From assembly GCA_947502635.1 (NCBI GenBank), contig CANNAN010000003.1, forward strand, positions 248,001-312,000: a stretch of DNA of 64,000 bases, in the 5' to 3' direction. This stretch comes from an uncultured Flavobacteriaceae bacterium (GTDB taxonomy: Bacteria > Bacteroidota > Bacteroidia > Flavobacteriales > Flavobacteriaceae). How positions within the stretch are numbered: the first letter of the stretch is position 1; each line of letters begins with the position of its first letter. A model generated the notes under the pieces. That model made no database searches. It saw only the letters and a list, made by a program, of their open reading frames with translations, and was not told where the DNA came from. The position numbers were made by a program, and so were the translations under genes. Of the stretch, positions 9,732 to 19,989 are shown piece after piece.

Positions 9732-12700
9732 ATGAAAACAATAACACCCTATTTGTTACTGTTATTTACTATAGTAGTTACTAAAGTGTACTCACAATCC
9801 CCAAACGTCATTGTTATTATTGCGGACGATATGGGATGGTCTCAAGTTAGTACAGGATTAACCAATCTTAATAATCCAAGTGATTTTTTTGAAACCCCCA
9901 GACTGGAAACACTAGCTAGTCAAGGTATTGCTTTTCCTTATGGTTATGTTAATGGTTCAAACTGTGCGCCAACACGAGCAGCACTTTTGAGTGGGCAATA
10001 TGCGTCAAGACCAACAAATAACATATTTGCTGTTGATAATTTAAATAGAGGCGGGAATTCGACCTTACTTGTGGGACCAGACAATGGGTTGCCTAGTGGT
10101 GTCGACGAGCTTCCTAAAGAAGCCGTTACGCTTGCAGAAACCATGCAGCTCGCTGGTTATAAAACGGTACATTTAGGAAAGTATCATGTTGGAGAAAATG
10201 AAGCTACAAATGTTTCAGATAATGCTGCTACAGATCAAGGGTTTGATGTTAATTATGGAGGTGGTACTAAAGGAAACCCAGGAGACTATTTTGCTTCCAA
10301 TAGTGGTGCTCCCTATACTTTTGGGAGTAGTATTGGTCCCGAATTAGACCTCTATGCAGATCCTTACACTGCTGTGGAATCTTTAGCGTTGGCTGGAGAT
10401 AATTCTTTAGAAGGAACAGCAAAACATGTAACAGATGCGATGGCCGATGCAGCAATGGATTTTATCGACACTAATATTAACAGTCCTTTTTTTATGCATT
10501 TTAGCAACTTTGCAATACATGGTCCATTCAACCCAAGTGATGCCCGACCAGATTTAAGAGCGAAATACAATGCGAAAGCGATTAGTGATCCGAGTGCCAT
10601 GGGACATGATAGAAAACCAGGACAAGCTGCTTTGGCAGAAGGTATGGATCAAACCATAGGAAGATTGATTGATTATTTAAAAAACACAGCCGATCCCAGA
10701 AATCCAGGAGAAATGTTATCGGCAAATACCTTGGTCTATTTTATTTCAGATAATGGAGGGGCCGTACATAGTGACGATGCTGGTCCATTACGAGGGATGA
10801 AAGGTGAATGGTATGAAGGCGGTATTAGATCTGTTAGTATCGTATGGTCTGAAGCACCTTGGTTAGCAAATAAAGGCACCATTAATACGATACCTATTGT
10901 CGGATTTGATATTTATCCAACATTTGTTGAGGCTGCAGGAGGTACTTTGCCTGGAGGTGGTTATAATATTGATGGTGTAAGTCATTGGCAAATGTTAACG
11001 AATAGTACAGCTTTAAGTAGAGATGCCTTGTATTGGCATTATCCAGGATATCTTATAGATTCAAAACGTGATGCCAGACCCGTTTCAATTATTAGAAAAG
11101 GAAATTATAAATTAATATATAATTACGAAACCATCTCATATGAGTTATATGATTTAATAAACGACATAAGCGAAACTACTAATTTATTAGCAGGGAGTCC
11201 AGATTTAGCAACATTAACTATTGGAAATGATATGAGTACGGATTTACAAAATCATTTAATAAACATATCTGCTCCTTTACCAACCTACCGAAGTGATGGT
11301 ACCACGGTAGCACTGCCTTACATAATTAGTACTTCGGGAGGTGGTTCTAATTCAACAAATGGTTGTCAGGCCGTAAGTGGCTATGAGGCTTATTGGGATT
11401 TTGATACTGTGAGTGATGCTAATGACGCTTCTGGAAATGGACATGACCCTAATCCGCTAAATGGAACACTAACTTATGATACTGTAGATTTTAAAGAAGG
11501 TGATCAATCAGTAATATTTGATGGAACAGTTGATGTTAATTATAGTAGCGCTACTTTCTTATCTGAAATAACAACAGCTCGAACGGTTTCAGCATGGATA
11601 AAACCGACTGGTTTATCTGGAGTTCAAGAAATATTTGAAGAAGGTGGTAATACTGTTGGAATCGCAATTCGATTAAATGGTTCAGATTTAGAGTCCATAG
11701 TAAGAGAATCTACAATAGCTTCAGACGCATTAAGTGCCGCTTTTCCATCAGACGGAGATTGGCACCATGTAGCACTAGTTTATGATGGGGCAATGACAAG
11801 TCATAAACTATATATTGATGGTGCTGAGGTTGCCACAAGCAGCTCAGCACCAAGTGCTATAGGTTCTCATAATACTGCAGGAGGTGGTATAGGGGGCGTG
11901 ATTGGTAGTTGGGATAGTTTTAATGTTTCAGCAGATAGTTATTTTACAGGAAAGATGGATGCGTTTTCGATATACAACAGTGCTTTATCAGTTTCTCAAA
12001 TTCAGGAAGCTTCATGTTTAGTTATTGCTAATTCAACAGCGGGCTGTCAGCCAACAATTGGCTATGAGGCTTACTGGGATTTTGATATGGCAAGTAACGC
12101 TGATGATGCTTCAGGAAATGCACACCATCCACGAGTTCCAACGTCTACTGGTATAACATACGATATTTCAGATTTTAAAGAAGGCGATCGTTCTGTGGTA
12201 TTTAATGGAACGGAAGCGATTCAATATGCAACTAATAACACATCTCCCGATAATTTTTTAAATGCGTCAACAAGCTCAAGAAGTATAGCAGTTTGGGTTA
12301 AACCAACTGGGTTAACAGGAATTCAAGATATATTTGATGAAGGCGGTAAAAACATTGGTATTGCAATAAGATTAAATGGGGCTAATTTAGAGTCTATCGT
12401 TAGAGAATCTGCTTCTACTTCCACGAGTTTAAGTGCGGTATTTCCATCAGATGGAGGCTGGCATCACATCGCATTAGTGTTTGATGGTGCTAATACAAAA
12501 CATACTTTGTATATAGATGGGAGTGAGGTTGCAAATAATAATAGTGCTGCTGCTTCAATAGCGAGTCATTTTAGTTATGGTGGTATTGGTGGGAAATTAA
12601 GTGGAAATGATAGTTTTGTAAACTCTTCAGATGCTTTTTTTACAGGTAAAATGGATGCATTTGCAGTTTATGATACTGTTTTAACATCTGTTCAAATTCA

Positions 12701-13193
12701 AGACCTGAGTACAACTTGGTATTTAGATTCCGATGGTGATAACTATGCCGTATCCACGATTCAAAACTGTGTCAATCCAGGAGCAGGTTATACGGCTACC
12801 ATATTACCAGTAACCGATTGTAACGATTCTGATGGTAGTATTAATCCAGGTGCAACAGAGATTCCCGATAATGCCATTGATGAAGATTGTGACGGAACTG
12901 CTCAAACTACTTTAGGAACAGATCGTTTTAATCTTGAAAATGTGTTTATAGCACCAAACCCATTTGATGATATTATCAATGTGAAAATACCATTAAATTA
13001 TAATAATCATACGTTCGATGTTGTGCTATTCGATTTACACGGAAGAATTATTTACAATAAAAGCCAACTAAGTAAACATGGTAATGTTGAAATATCGAAA
13101 GGTTTAAGTCAATTAAGAGAAGGTGCCTATTTTGTAAAAATCACAAATAATGACTTAGGAACTGCCATAATAAAAAGGTTAATTAAGTATTAA
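9732..13193 (+). CDS. Secreted T9SS sulfatase with LamG pair and MopE-like motif
   Basis: A 1,153-residue paralog of the preceding gene. It has a signal peptide (MKTITPYLLLLFTIVVTKVYSQ), a sulfatase domain at about 22-540 with the same motif at the same position (C78-A-P-T-R82), and two LamG domains (about 544-771 and 772-990). The C-terminus then differs: there are no Ig repeats or MAM-like domain. Instead there is a short Asp-rich segment (about 995-1055; DSDGD, DCNDSDGSINPGA, DEDCDG) like the MopE putative metal-binding motif, then a T9SS sorting domain (about 1071-1153, APNPF). The catalytic and LamG halves align closely with its neighbour, so this is a tandem duplication with a replaced tail. 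Predicted role: extracellular sulfate removal from an algal polysaccharide. Confidence 0.93.
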   Translation: MKTITPYLLLLFTIVVTKVYSQSPNVIVIIADDMGWSQVSTGLTNLNNPSDFFETPRLETLASQGIAFPYGYVNGSNCAPTRAALLSGQYASRPTNNIFAVDNLNRGGNSTLLVGPDNGLPSGVDELPKEAVTLAETMQLAGYKTVHLGKYHVGENEATNVSDNAATDQGFDVNYGGGTKGNPGDYFASNSGAPYTFGSSIGPELDLYADPYTAVESLALAGDNSLEGTAKHVTDAMADAAMDFIDTNINSPFFMHFSNFAIHGPFNPSDARPDLRAKYNAKAISDPSAMGHDRKPGQAALAEGMDQTIGRLIDYLKNTADPRNPGEMLSANTLVYFISDNGGAVHSDDAGPLRGMKGEWYEGGIRSVSIVWSEAPWLANKGTINTIPIVGFDIYPTFVEAAGGTLPGGGYNIDGVSHWQMLTNSTALSRDALYWHYPGYLIDSKRDARPVSIIRKGNYKLIYNYETISYELYDLINDISETTNLLAGSPDLATLTIGNDMSTDLQNHLINISAPLPTYRSDGTTVALPYIISTSGGGSNSTNGCQAVSGYEAYWDFDTVSDANDASGNGHDPNPLNGTLTYDTVDFKEGDQSVIFDGTVDVNYSSATFLSEITTARTVSAWIKPTGLSGVQEIFEEGGNTVGIAIRLNGSDLESIVRESTIASDALSAAFPSDGDWHHVALVYDGAMTSHKLYIDGAEVATSSSAPSAIGSHNTAGGGIGGVIGSWDSFNVSADSYFTGKMDAFSIYNSALSVSQIQEASCLVIANSTAGCQPTIGYEAYWDFDMASNADDASGNAHHPRVPTSTGITYDISDFKEGDRSVVFNGTEAIQYATNNTSPDNFLNASTSSRSIAVWVKPTGLTGIQDIFDEGGKNIGIAIRLNGANLESIVRESASTSTSLSAVFPSDGGWHHIALVFDGANTKHTLYIDGSEVANNNSAAASIASHFSYGGIGGKLSGNDSFVNSSDAFFTGKMDAFAVYDTVLTSVQIQDLSTTWYLDSDGDNYAVSTIQNCVNPGAGYTATILPVTDCNDSDGSINPGATEIPDNAIDEDCDGTAQTTLGTDRFNLENVFIAPNPFDDIINVKIPLNYNNHTFDVVLFDLHGRIIYNKSQLSKHGNVEISKGLSQLREGAYFVKITNNDLGTAIIKRLIKY

Positions 13194-13583
13194 TCTATAA
13201 AATAAATCTCTTAGGAAAATAAAAAGGAAGAGACTGTTTAAAAAATATTTAAGATTTAAAAGTTCTCGGCTGCACTCGAACGAACATCTAAGTGTTTTTT
13301 AAACAGTCTCTTCTTTTGTGTATGCATTCCTAGACTTTAATGTTATGAAATTTATATTAGTATTATAATTTTAAAGATTTAATTCATTACAAATGCATCT
13401 AAAAAACATTTGAAGTATTTGAAGCAGTTATCTTCAAAAATGCTTCGTTATTTTCACCAGAATTAAAGTTTGAATTTTGTGTACTCCAACCTGAACTTGT
13501 TTTTAAATTGAATCCACTTTAATTACGTTATTATCATTATTTAAAATCAACCCCTGAAAATTTTCAGATGATGATTTTTTATA
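13194..13583. repeat. Intergenic region with 19-bp perfect inverted repeat
   Basis: This lies between the convergent second sulfatase and the GH29 gene. Arms at 13227-13245 and 13295-13313 are perfect 19-bp complements (gaagagactgtttaaaaaa) around a 49-base loop. The loop holds a locally GC-richer stretch (ttctcggctgcactcgaac) unlike its surroundings. It could be a bidirectional terminator or a small dispersed element. The rest of the gap shows no coding frame. Confidence 0.7.
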
Positions 13584-15140
13584 TTAATTAGGCGTTATTT
13601 TAAAAACAAAGGCATGATTGCCTATTTTATTTTCAGGTAAGTCAATATATAAACCATCTGTTTTTGTTTCAAATTTTAAACTGCCCTCGCTTCCTAGTAA
13701 AGTGATGCTTTTAATGCGTTCTTTATAAAACTCATTCTTTTCTTTCAAAGATTTAATTTTTAAAAGACCGTTTTCTGGCCAATCCAAAACAATAGCATAA
13801 AGAACATCTCCTTTTGTTGTAAAGCGAATATCTTCCGATGTATTGTCTTTATTTTTATCTTCACTTAAATGGCCTTCTATAACTTTCGTGCTTCCCTCTC
13901 CATAAATTTTAAATGGACGTGTACCATAGATGGCTTCACCATTAATTTTTAACCAATCACCCATTTCTAATAGTCGTTCTTTTACAGGTATAGGAATTTC
14001 TCCATTCGCTTTTGGTGTAATATTTAACAATAAGTTGCCATTTTTACTAACTACATCTACTAAAAAATCAATTAAACGGTTTGTAGATTTATAGTTTGGG
14101 TCACTAATATGAGACCACGATTTCCAATCGATAGAGTCGTCTGTTAACCAAGGGAAATCCTGTTTTTTGCTCATTCTAGAGCGTTCTAAATCTAAAACAG
14201 CTGTTCCTTTAGCAAAGTCATAAAATTTATAGGTAGATACAACTTCCTGATTGTTTTTGTGAGCATGGTTGTAGTAATACTCTAAAAATGCTTTTCTGTA
14301 ATCTTCTCCAATTACATCCATTTTATTGTCAAACCAGACCAAATCAGGATTGTATTTATTAATAACCTCTTTTAAGCGTGCTAACCATTCTTTATTGAAT
14401 GCTTCATTTGCCAAGGGGTAATATTTTTCTACACCCTCGTCTATTTCATGTGGATCTAATGGGTATTGAAAATCTCCTTTTTTCATTTTCGGTCCATATA
14501 ATCCCGCATATTCAGGATTGGAAGCATCGGTAGTTTCATCCCAGGTAGGATACCATCCCAAGAGCCAATGACGGTGATAAGTAGCTATAAACTTCATATC
14601 GCGTTTTTTTATTTCTTTGGCCAATTCTCCCATTATGTCCCGTTTTGGTCCCATATCTTTTGCATCCCATTTTGTGAGGTCACTATCCCACATAGCAAAA
14701 CCATCAGCATGCTCCGAAACAGGGCCAGCAAATTTTGCACCAGCTTTTTCAAATAGCTCAGCCCATTCTGCTGCATCAAATTTTTCGGCTGTAAAAAGAG
14801 GAATAAAGTCTTTATATCCAAATTGGTCTAGGGTACCATAAGTTTTAACATGGTGTTCGTAAAATTTACTTGCTTTTCCATCTATTGCTTCAGGGTTATC
14901 TTTATTTACATACATCCAATGGGCGTACCATTCGTTTTCGTATTCAGGAACGGAATAAGGTCCCCAATGACAGTAAATCCCGAATTTGGCATCTAAAAAC
15001 CATTCAGGGGTTTCATGCTGTTTTAAAGATTCCCAATTTGATTCGTATTTTGGTAAAGTTTCAGTTACCAAATTTTCTTTCTTCTCTTTACAAGAAAGAG
15101 ATGTGAAAATAATAGCTATAAGAGCCAGATATTTTTTCAT
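13584..15140 (-). CDS. GH29 lipoprotein, alpha-L-fucosidase or alpha-L-galactosidase
   Basis: A 518-residue family GH29 glycosidase. A lipobox (SLSC, Cys17) marks it as a lipoprotein. The N-terminal (beta/alpha)8 domain shows the GH29 signature WFLDAKFGIYCHWGPYSVP, SEHADGFAMWDS and the nucleophile region DLVWFDNK with Asp271. A beta-sandwich follows. GH29 retaining enzymes release alpha-L-fucose, and some released from porphyran loci act on alpha-L-galactose, which differs from fucose only at C6. With a GH2, a GH117 and sulfatases next door, alpha-L-galactosidase on desulfated porphyran is a reasonable alternative. It is divergent from the lipoprotein sulfatase across a 257-bp gap that probably holds both promoters. 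Confidence 0.9.
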   Translation of the reverse strand: MKKYLALIAIIFTSLSCKEKKENLVTETLPKYESNWESLKQHETPEWFLDAKFGIYCHWGPYSVPEYENEWYAHWMYVNKDNPEAIDGKASKFYEHHVKTYGTLDQFGYKDFIPLFTAEKFDAAEWAELFEKAGAKFAGPVSEHADGFAMWDSDLTKWDAKDMGPKRDIMGELAKEIKKRDMKFIATYHRHWLLGWYPTWDETTDASNPEYAGLYGPKMKKGDFQYPLDPHEIDEGVEKYYPLANEAFNKEWLARLKEVINKYNPDLVWFDNKMDVIGEDYRKAFLEYYYNHAHKNNQEVVSTYKFYDFAKGTAVLDLERSRMSKKQDFPWLTDDSIDWKSWSHISDPNYKSTNRLIDFLVDVVSKNGNLLLNITPKANGEIPIPVKERLLEMGDWLKINGEAIYGTRPFKIYGEGSTKVIEGHLSEDKNKDNTSEDIRFTTKGDVLYAIVLDWPENGLLKIKSLKEKNEFYKERIKSITLLGSEGSLKFETKTDGLYIDLPENKIGNHAFVFKITPN

Positions 15141-15397
15141 TTTAAAATGTTTTATATAGAATTACTAAAGTATACTGTTTCTTATAATTTTGATAATACT
15201 TATGTCTTTTTATTTAGCAATTAGAGCTAATTATTAATAATAAAGAGGATAAATCCTTCATTTTTTATTTTTAGGAGCAGAATAAAAAAATATACTGAGT
15301 TTTTGAGAAATAAAAATCAATTCTTTATATTATTTTAACCATTTGTTACACTAGTTTCTTTTTAGAATTATGATTTTTATGGCTTAAAATAGATTTT

Positions 15398-17092
15398 ATG
15401 GAATTGAAGAGTATGATTAATAAATGTTTTCTTTTTGGAGTTGTCTCGTTATTATTTTTTTCTTGTAAGAATGAGGAAAAAAAGAAAGAAAATTATCAAA
15501 AACCAAATATCATTTATATTATGTCTGATGATCACACGTCTCAGGCATTTGGTATTTATGGTAGTAGGTTGGCAAACTTAAACCCTACACCAACCCTTGA
15601 TGGTATAGCAAAAGAGGGGATGATCTTTAACAATTGTTTTGTAACTAATTCTATTTGTACACCTAGTAGAGCAACTATTATTAGTGGTCAGTATAGTCAG
15701 GCTAATGGTGTTATAGATTTAGAGGGGGAGGTAGAAACAGAAAACCAATATTTGCCAGAGGAAATAAGAAAATTAGGTTATCAAACAGCGTTGGTAGGTA
15801 AATGGCACTTAACACATCAACCTAATTTTGATTACTATAATATCTTTACAGAGCATCATCAACAAGGATCATACTTTGATCCGAATTTAACGGAAAGCGG
15901 TATGAATTACCAGCCTTTTCATGGTATGCCAGGATATGAGGGAAAGCAATACAAAGGACATAGTTCTGATGTTATTACAGATATTACTTTAGACTGGTTA
16001 AAAAATAAAAGAGATAAAAATAAACCATTCTTTTTAATGCATCAATTTAAAGCACCTCATGATGATTTTGAGTACGCACCACGATATAAAGATTATCTTG
16101 AAGATACTGAAATCCCTGAGCCAGCCAGTTTATATGATAATGGTAATAATGGATCTATTGCGACTCGTGGAAAAAACGATTCTTTAATTCATGTTATTGG
16201 ATCTTCCGTTTCTAAAAGAAATACCATACGTCATATGGGGATGCGTCTTTGGAGCTCAAAATACACATCTAGAAATAATCCTGGTTTTGACACGACTCAA
16301 GTAGATGCTTTAGATGATAAAGAATATACACATAGAACTTATCAAGAGTATTTAAAACGTTATTTACGAAGTGTAAAAGGAGTGGATGATAACGTGGCGC
16401 GACTTATTGATTATCTTAAAAAAGAAGGTCTATACGATAATACAATTATTGTCTATACGGGAGACCAGGGTTTTATGTTAGGAGAACATGATTATATTGA
16501 TAAGCGTTGGATGTATGATGAATCTATGCGCATGCCATTTTTTGTACGTTATCCAAAAACAATTAAGGCAGGAACAAGAACCGATGCTATAATTAATAAT
16601 GCAGATTTTGCACCTACATTAATTACAATGGCAGGAGGTGCGCCTCCAGAAAAAATGCAAGGACATAGTTTTAAAGAAATTTTAGAAACTGGAGAAGAAC
16701 CAGAAGGTTGGCAGCAATCTACTTATTACAGATATTGGATGCATATGGCACATGCTCATGCAAATCCAGCTCATTTTGGTATTCGTACCAAAGACTATAA
16801 ACTTATATTTTATTATGGAAAATATTGGGTAGATACAGACAACCCAGAGGCTACCTGGAATAAAGACAGTTGGGGTAATAGATTTACGATGCACACACCA
16901 GTCGCTTGGGAGTTTTATGATTTATCAAAAGATCCTCAAGAAATGAATAATGCTTATAGCGACCCAGCTTATAAGGAAGTTATAGCAATTTTAAAAGAGC
17001 AACTTAAAGCAAAACGAAAAGAGCTTAATGAGGAAGACGGCGATAAATATCCCCATATTCAAAAAGTTATTGATGACCATTGGTCTAGCTAA
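15398..17092 (+). CDS. S1-family sulfatase lipoprotein
   Basis: A 564-residue sulfatase. The N-terminus ends in a lipobox (LFFSC, Cys23), so it should sit in the outer membrane or periplasm. An alternative start is Met6. It carries the metal-binding segment YIMSDDHTSQAF, the formylglycine motif C87-T-P-S-R91, GKWHL, and YTGDQGFMLGEHDYIDKRW in the second half, which is typical of S1 sulfatases acting on glycans. There is no LamG or sorting domain, unlike the two upstream sulfatases, and the C-terminus is a normal subdomain. The neighbours GH29, GH2 and GH117 suggest it exposes a terminal sugar, for example by removing 6-sulfate from L-galactose; that substrate is an inference. Confidence 0.92.
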   Translation: MELKSMINKCFLFGVVSLLFFSCKNEEKKKENYQKPNIIYIMSDDHTSQAFGIYGSRLANLNPTPTLDGIAKEGMIFNNCFVTNSICTPSRATIISGQYSQANGVIDLEGEVETENQYLPEEIRKLGYQTALVGKWHLTHQPNFDYYNIFTEHHQQGSYFDPNLTESGMNYQPFHGMPGYEGKQYKGHSSDVITDITLDWLKNKRDKNKPFFLMHQFKAPHDDFEYAPRYKDYLEDTEIPEPASLYDNGNNGSIATRGKNDSLIHVIGSSVSKRNTIRHMGMRLWSSKYTSRNNPGFDTTQVDALDDKEYTHRTYQEYLKRYLRSVKGVDDNVARLIDYLKKEGLYDNTIIVYTGDQGFMLGEHDYIDKRWMYDESMRMPFFVRYPKTIKAGTRTDAIINNADFAPTLITMAGGAPPEKMQGHSFKEILETGEEPEGWQQSTYYRYWMHMAHAHANPAHFGIRTKDYKLIFYYGKYWVDTDNPEATWNKDSWGNRFTMHTPVAWEFYDLSKDPQEMNNAYSDPAYKEVIAILKEQLKAKRKELNEEDGDKYPHIQKVIDDHWSS

Positions 17093-17439
17093 ATATTAGT
17101 ACTAAAGATCTTCCTTAGATAATTATAAAATAGAATTTTTAGACTAATGACCTCTTTATTTCACCGTTATTCTAAGTCATACAGCAGTTCAATGTCATTT
17201 GGAGATATGTTGATAAATCATTTTACTAGTTTGTCCTATATAATTACCAGATATTACGATTATTCATATGATGTCTAGTTTTTGTCTAGCCCCTTTTTTT
17301 ATTACTTAGCAGTTATAAAGATTAAATTTGTTTGGACACATCTTGAATTTGATATTTCAATATAACTTAAAATAAATGAGTCGTATTCAAATTAACTAAA
17401 TTAATTTATTAAAATAAAGCATATAACTTTCAGTACAAA
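17093..17439. other. AT-rich intergenic leader before the GH2 operon
   Basis: No coding frame, clear hairpin terminator or tRNA is visible. It should contain the promoter of the GH2-galM-permease-GH117 run, but no strong TAnnTTTG element with correct spacing was found. Confidence 0.45.
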
Positions 17440-19980
17440 ATGAGAAAATTTCAATTTTTAATTCTATTAGGTTTAATTTTTTACAGTTGTAAAAATGATC
17501 CCAAAGTAACTACTCAGAAAACAGATTTTAATTTAGATTGGGAGTTTTATTTATCTCAAGAAGATGAAAAAATAAGTGAGGTACCTAATGATAAATATAA
17601 AAGTGTAAATCTTCCACATGATTGGGCTGTAGAACAAGAATTTGATTCAACTCTTGTAAATGACGCCCTCGCTACAGGATATTTAGCAAGTAAAGGATAT
17701 GGGTTTTACAAAAAAACGTTTAATAAAAAATTCAATAAAGATGAAGCAACCTATGTGCTTTTTGATGGTGTTTACAACAACTCAGAAGTATACATAAATG
17801 GAGAGAAATTAGGTTTTCATCCTTACGGCTATTCACCTTTCTATTTTGAAATATCAGATTATTTAAACAAAGCGGGTGAAAAAAATACCTTAACTGTAAA
17901 AATAGACCATACGCGTTTTGCAGATAGTAGATGGTATACAGGGGCAGGTATTTATAGAAAAGTAAGTTTAATTACAAACAATAAATTGCACATTCCAGTT
18001 TGGGGAACTTTTGTAACGACACCTAAGGTCTCAAAAGAAAGTGCAACAGTTCAATTAAATATAAAAGTTAAAAATGATTTTTCTTCTAAGGAAAATATCA
18101 GCATTGAAACAAAAATTTTAGATGCTAATAATAATACGGTTGCAAATTCAATAAGTGAATTAACTATTGAAGGAAATGTTACTAATGAGATACAACAAAA
18201 TATAGAAGTTAAAACCCCAAACCTATGGAGTACAAAAACGCCTAATTTATATAGAGCAGTTACTTCTATTATAAAAAATAAGGAAGCAGTTGATGCTTAT
18301 GAAACCACTTTTGGCATTAGAACTATAGAATTTAATGCCAATACTGGTTTTTACTTGAATGGGGAAAACATGAAAATTAAGGGTGTTTGTTTACATCATG
18401 ATGGTGGATTAGTTGGAACTGCTGTACCAAAAGGTGTTTGGAAAAGACGTTTGCAGATATTAAAAGATGGAGGTACTAACGCCATTAGAATATCTCATAA
18501 CCCTGCATCCACAGAGTTTTTAGAACTATGTGACGAAATGGGTATTTTGGTACAGGATGAATTTTTTGATGAATGGGACAATCCAAAAGACAAGCGTTTT
18601 AATAAAGGGGAATCAAAAAGTACCGATTATATTACCAGAGGTTATGGTGAGCATTTTCAGGAATGGGCTCAAAAAGACTTAACCAATACAATGCTAAGCC
18701 ATAGAAATCATCCATCTATTTTCCAATGGAGTATAGGTAATGAAATAGAATGGACTTACTCTAGAAACGCTGATGCAACAGGATTTTTTGATAATATGGA
18801 ATGGAGCGGTAATTATTTCTGGTCTGAACCTCCACATTCTGTCGAAGAAATAAAAAACCAATTAGAAACCTTACCAAGAGGGAAATACGATATAGGGAAA
18901 ACAGCTCAAAAGCTATCAAAATGGACTAAAGAGATAGATACCACCAGACCTGTAACGGCAAATTTAATATTACCATCGGCAAGTCATTTATCTGGTTATA
19001 CAGATGCTTTAGATGTGGTTGGTTATAGTTACAGACGTGTTTTGTATGACTATGGTCATAAAAACTACCCAGATAAGCCTATCATGGGAACCGAAAATTT
19101 GGCACAGTACCACGAATGGAAAGCTATTATGGAACGTCCTCACATTTCAGGAACGTTTCTTTGGACAGGAATCGATTATATGGGAGAGATCAGAGCTGCT
19201 TGGCCAGTTCGTGTACAACCATCTGGGTTGTTGAATACTGCGGGATTTGCAAAAGGATCTTATCATATGATGAAAACGCTTTGGAATGAAGAGCCACATA
19301 TTCATATTGCAACCCAAAACATAGAAAAATCACTTAATAAAATTGATAAAAATGGTAACATAGTTGCTAAAGATCCAGAAAGATGGGAACATGCTTTATG
19401 GGAATGGCAAGATGTGAACGAACATTGGAATTACAATGATAATGAGATGATTTCTATCGAAATTTACTCTAATTGCCAAGAAATAGAATTGTTCTTAGAT
19501 GACAAATCTCTTGGAAGAAAAAAGTTAGCCGACTTTGAAGATCATATTTATAAATGGGGTGTTCCTTTTGCTGAAGGTAAATTAATTGCTAAAGGAATAA
19601 AAGATGGCGTAGAAATTACAGAAGAGATCGTTACAGCTAGAAAAGCTACAAAAATTGAGCTTTCTTCTCAAGAAACCTCTATAAAAGCTGATAATTATGA
19701 TGTGTCACATATTATTCTCCAGCTTACAGACGATCATGGAAATCCTGTAAAAACAGACGATAAGCTAATCTCTTTTAACATAGAAGGCGAAGCTAAGTTG
19801 TTAGGGGTTGATAATGGCTGGAAAAAGAGTGTGCAAAAATTTCAGTCCAATCAAGGAAAAACCCATAACGGAAGGATTTTATTAATTATTCAAGCTAAAG
19901 ATGTAAAAAATCAAGTTACTATTACGGCATCTGCTGAAGGATTAGAGTCTCAAAGTAGTATTACAATCAATATAAACTAA
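17440..19980 (+). CDS. GH2 beta-galactosidase-like lipoprotein
   Basis: An 846-residue family GH2 glycosidase. A lipobox (GLIFYSC, Cys17) anchors it. Order: a jellyroll domain (about 25-190, including [10 protein letters not shown] and TGAGIYRKV), an Ig-like domain, a TIM barrel (about 300-610), then C-terminal beta domains (DUF4982-like and an Ig/Big-type domain, about 620-846). The acid/base is Glu435 in WSIGNEIEW and the nucleophile is Glu552 in [11 protein letters not shown]. Retaining exo-hydrolysis of a beta-linked sugar is expected; in this setting that is probably beta-D-galactose from agar- or porphyran-type oligosaccharides. It is the first gene of a run whose next members follow at 9, 28 and 32 bases. 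Confidence 0.92.
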   Translation: MRKFQFLILLGLIFYSCKNDPKVTTQKTDFNLDWEFYLSQEDEKISEVPNDKYKSVNLPHDWAVEQEFDSTLVNDALATGYLASKGYGFYKKTFNKKFNKDEATYVLFDGVYNNSEVYINGEKLGFHPYGYSPFYFEISDYLNKAGEKNTLTVKIDHTRFADSRWYTGAGIYRKVSLITNNKLHIPVWGTFVTTPKVSKESATVQLNIKVKNDFSSKENISIETKILDANNNTVANSISELTIEGNVTNEIQQNIEVKTPNLWSTKTPNLYRAVTSIIKNKEAVDAYETTFGIRTIEFNANTGFYLNGENMKIKGVCLHHDGGLVGTAVPKGVWKRRLQILKDGGTNAIRISHNPASTEFLELCDEMGILVQDEFFDEWDNPKDKRFNKGESKSTDYITRGYGEHFQEWAQKDLTNTMLSHRNHPSIFQWSIGNEIEWTYSRNADATGFFDNMEWSGNYFWSEPPHSVEEIKNQLETLPRGKYDIGKTAQKLSKWTKEIDTTRPVTANLILPSASHLSGYTDALDVVGYSYRRVLYDYGHKNYPDKPIMGTENLAQYHEWKAIMERPHISGTFLWTGIDYMGEIRAAWPVRVQPSGLLNTAGFAKGSYHMMKTLWNEEPHIHIATQNIEKSLNKIDKNGNIVAKDPERWEHALWEWQDVNEHWNYNDNEMISIEIYSNCQEIELFLDDKSLGRKKLADFEDHIYKWGVPFAEGKLIAKGIKDGVEITEEIVTARKATKIELSSQETSIKADNYDVSHIILQLTDDHGNPVKTDDKLISFNIEGEAKLLGVDNGWKKSVQKFQSNQGKTHNGRILLIIQAKDVKNQVTITASAEGLESQSSITININ

Positions 19981-19989
19981 AATATTAAA

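Noticed and set aside
9732-13193. Second sulfatase as a truncated, non-functional copy of the first
   Set aside because: It keeps the signal peptide, the formylglycine motif, both LamG domains and its own T9SS tail.
14568-15106. Plus-strand open frames within the GH29 gene
   Set aside because: They overlap each other and are antisense to conserved GH29 motifs; no family features were seen in them.
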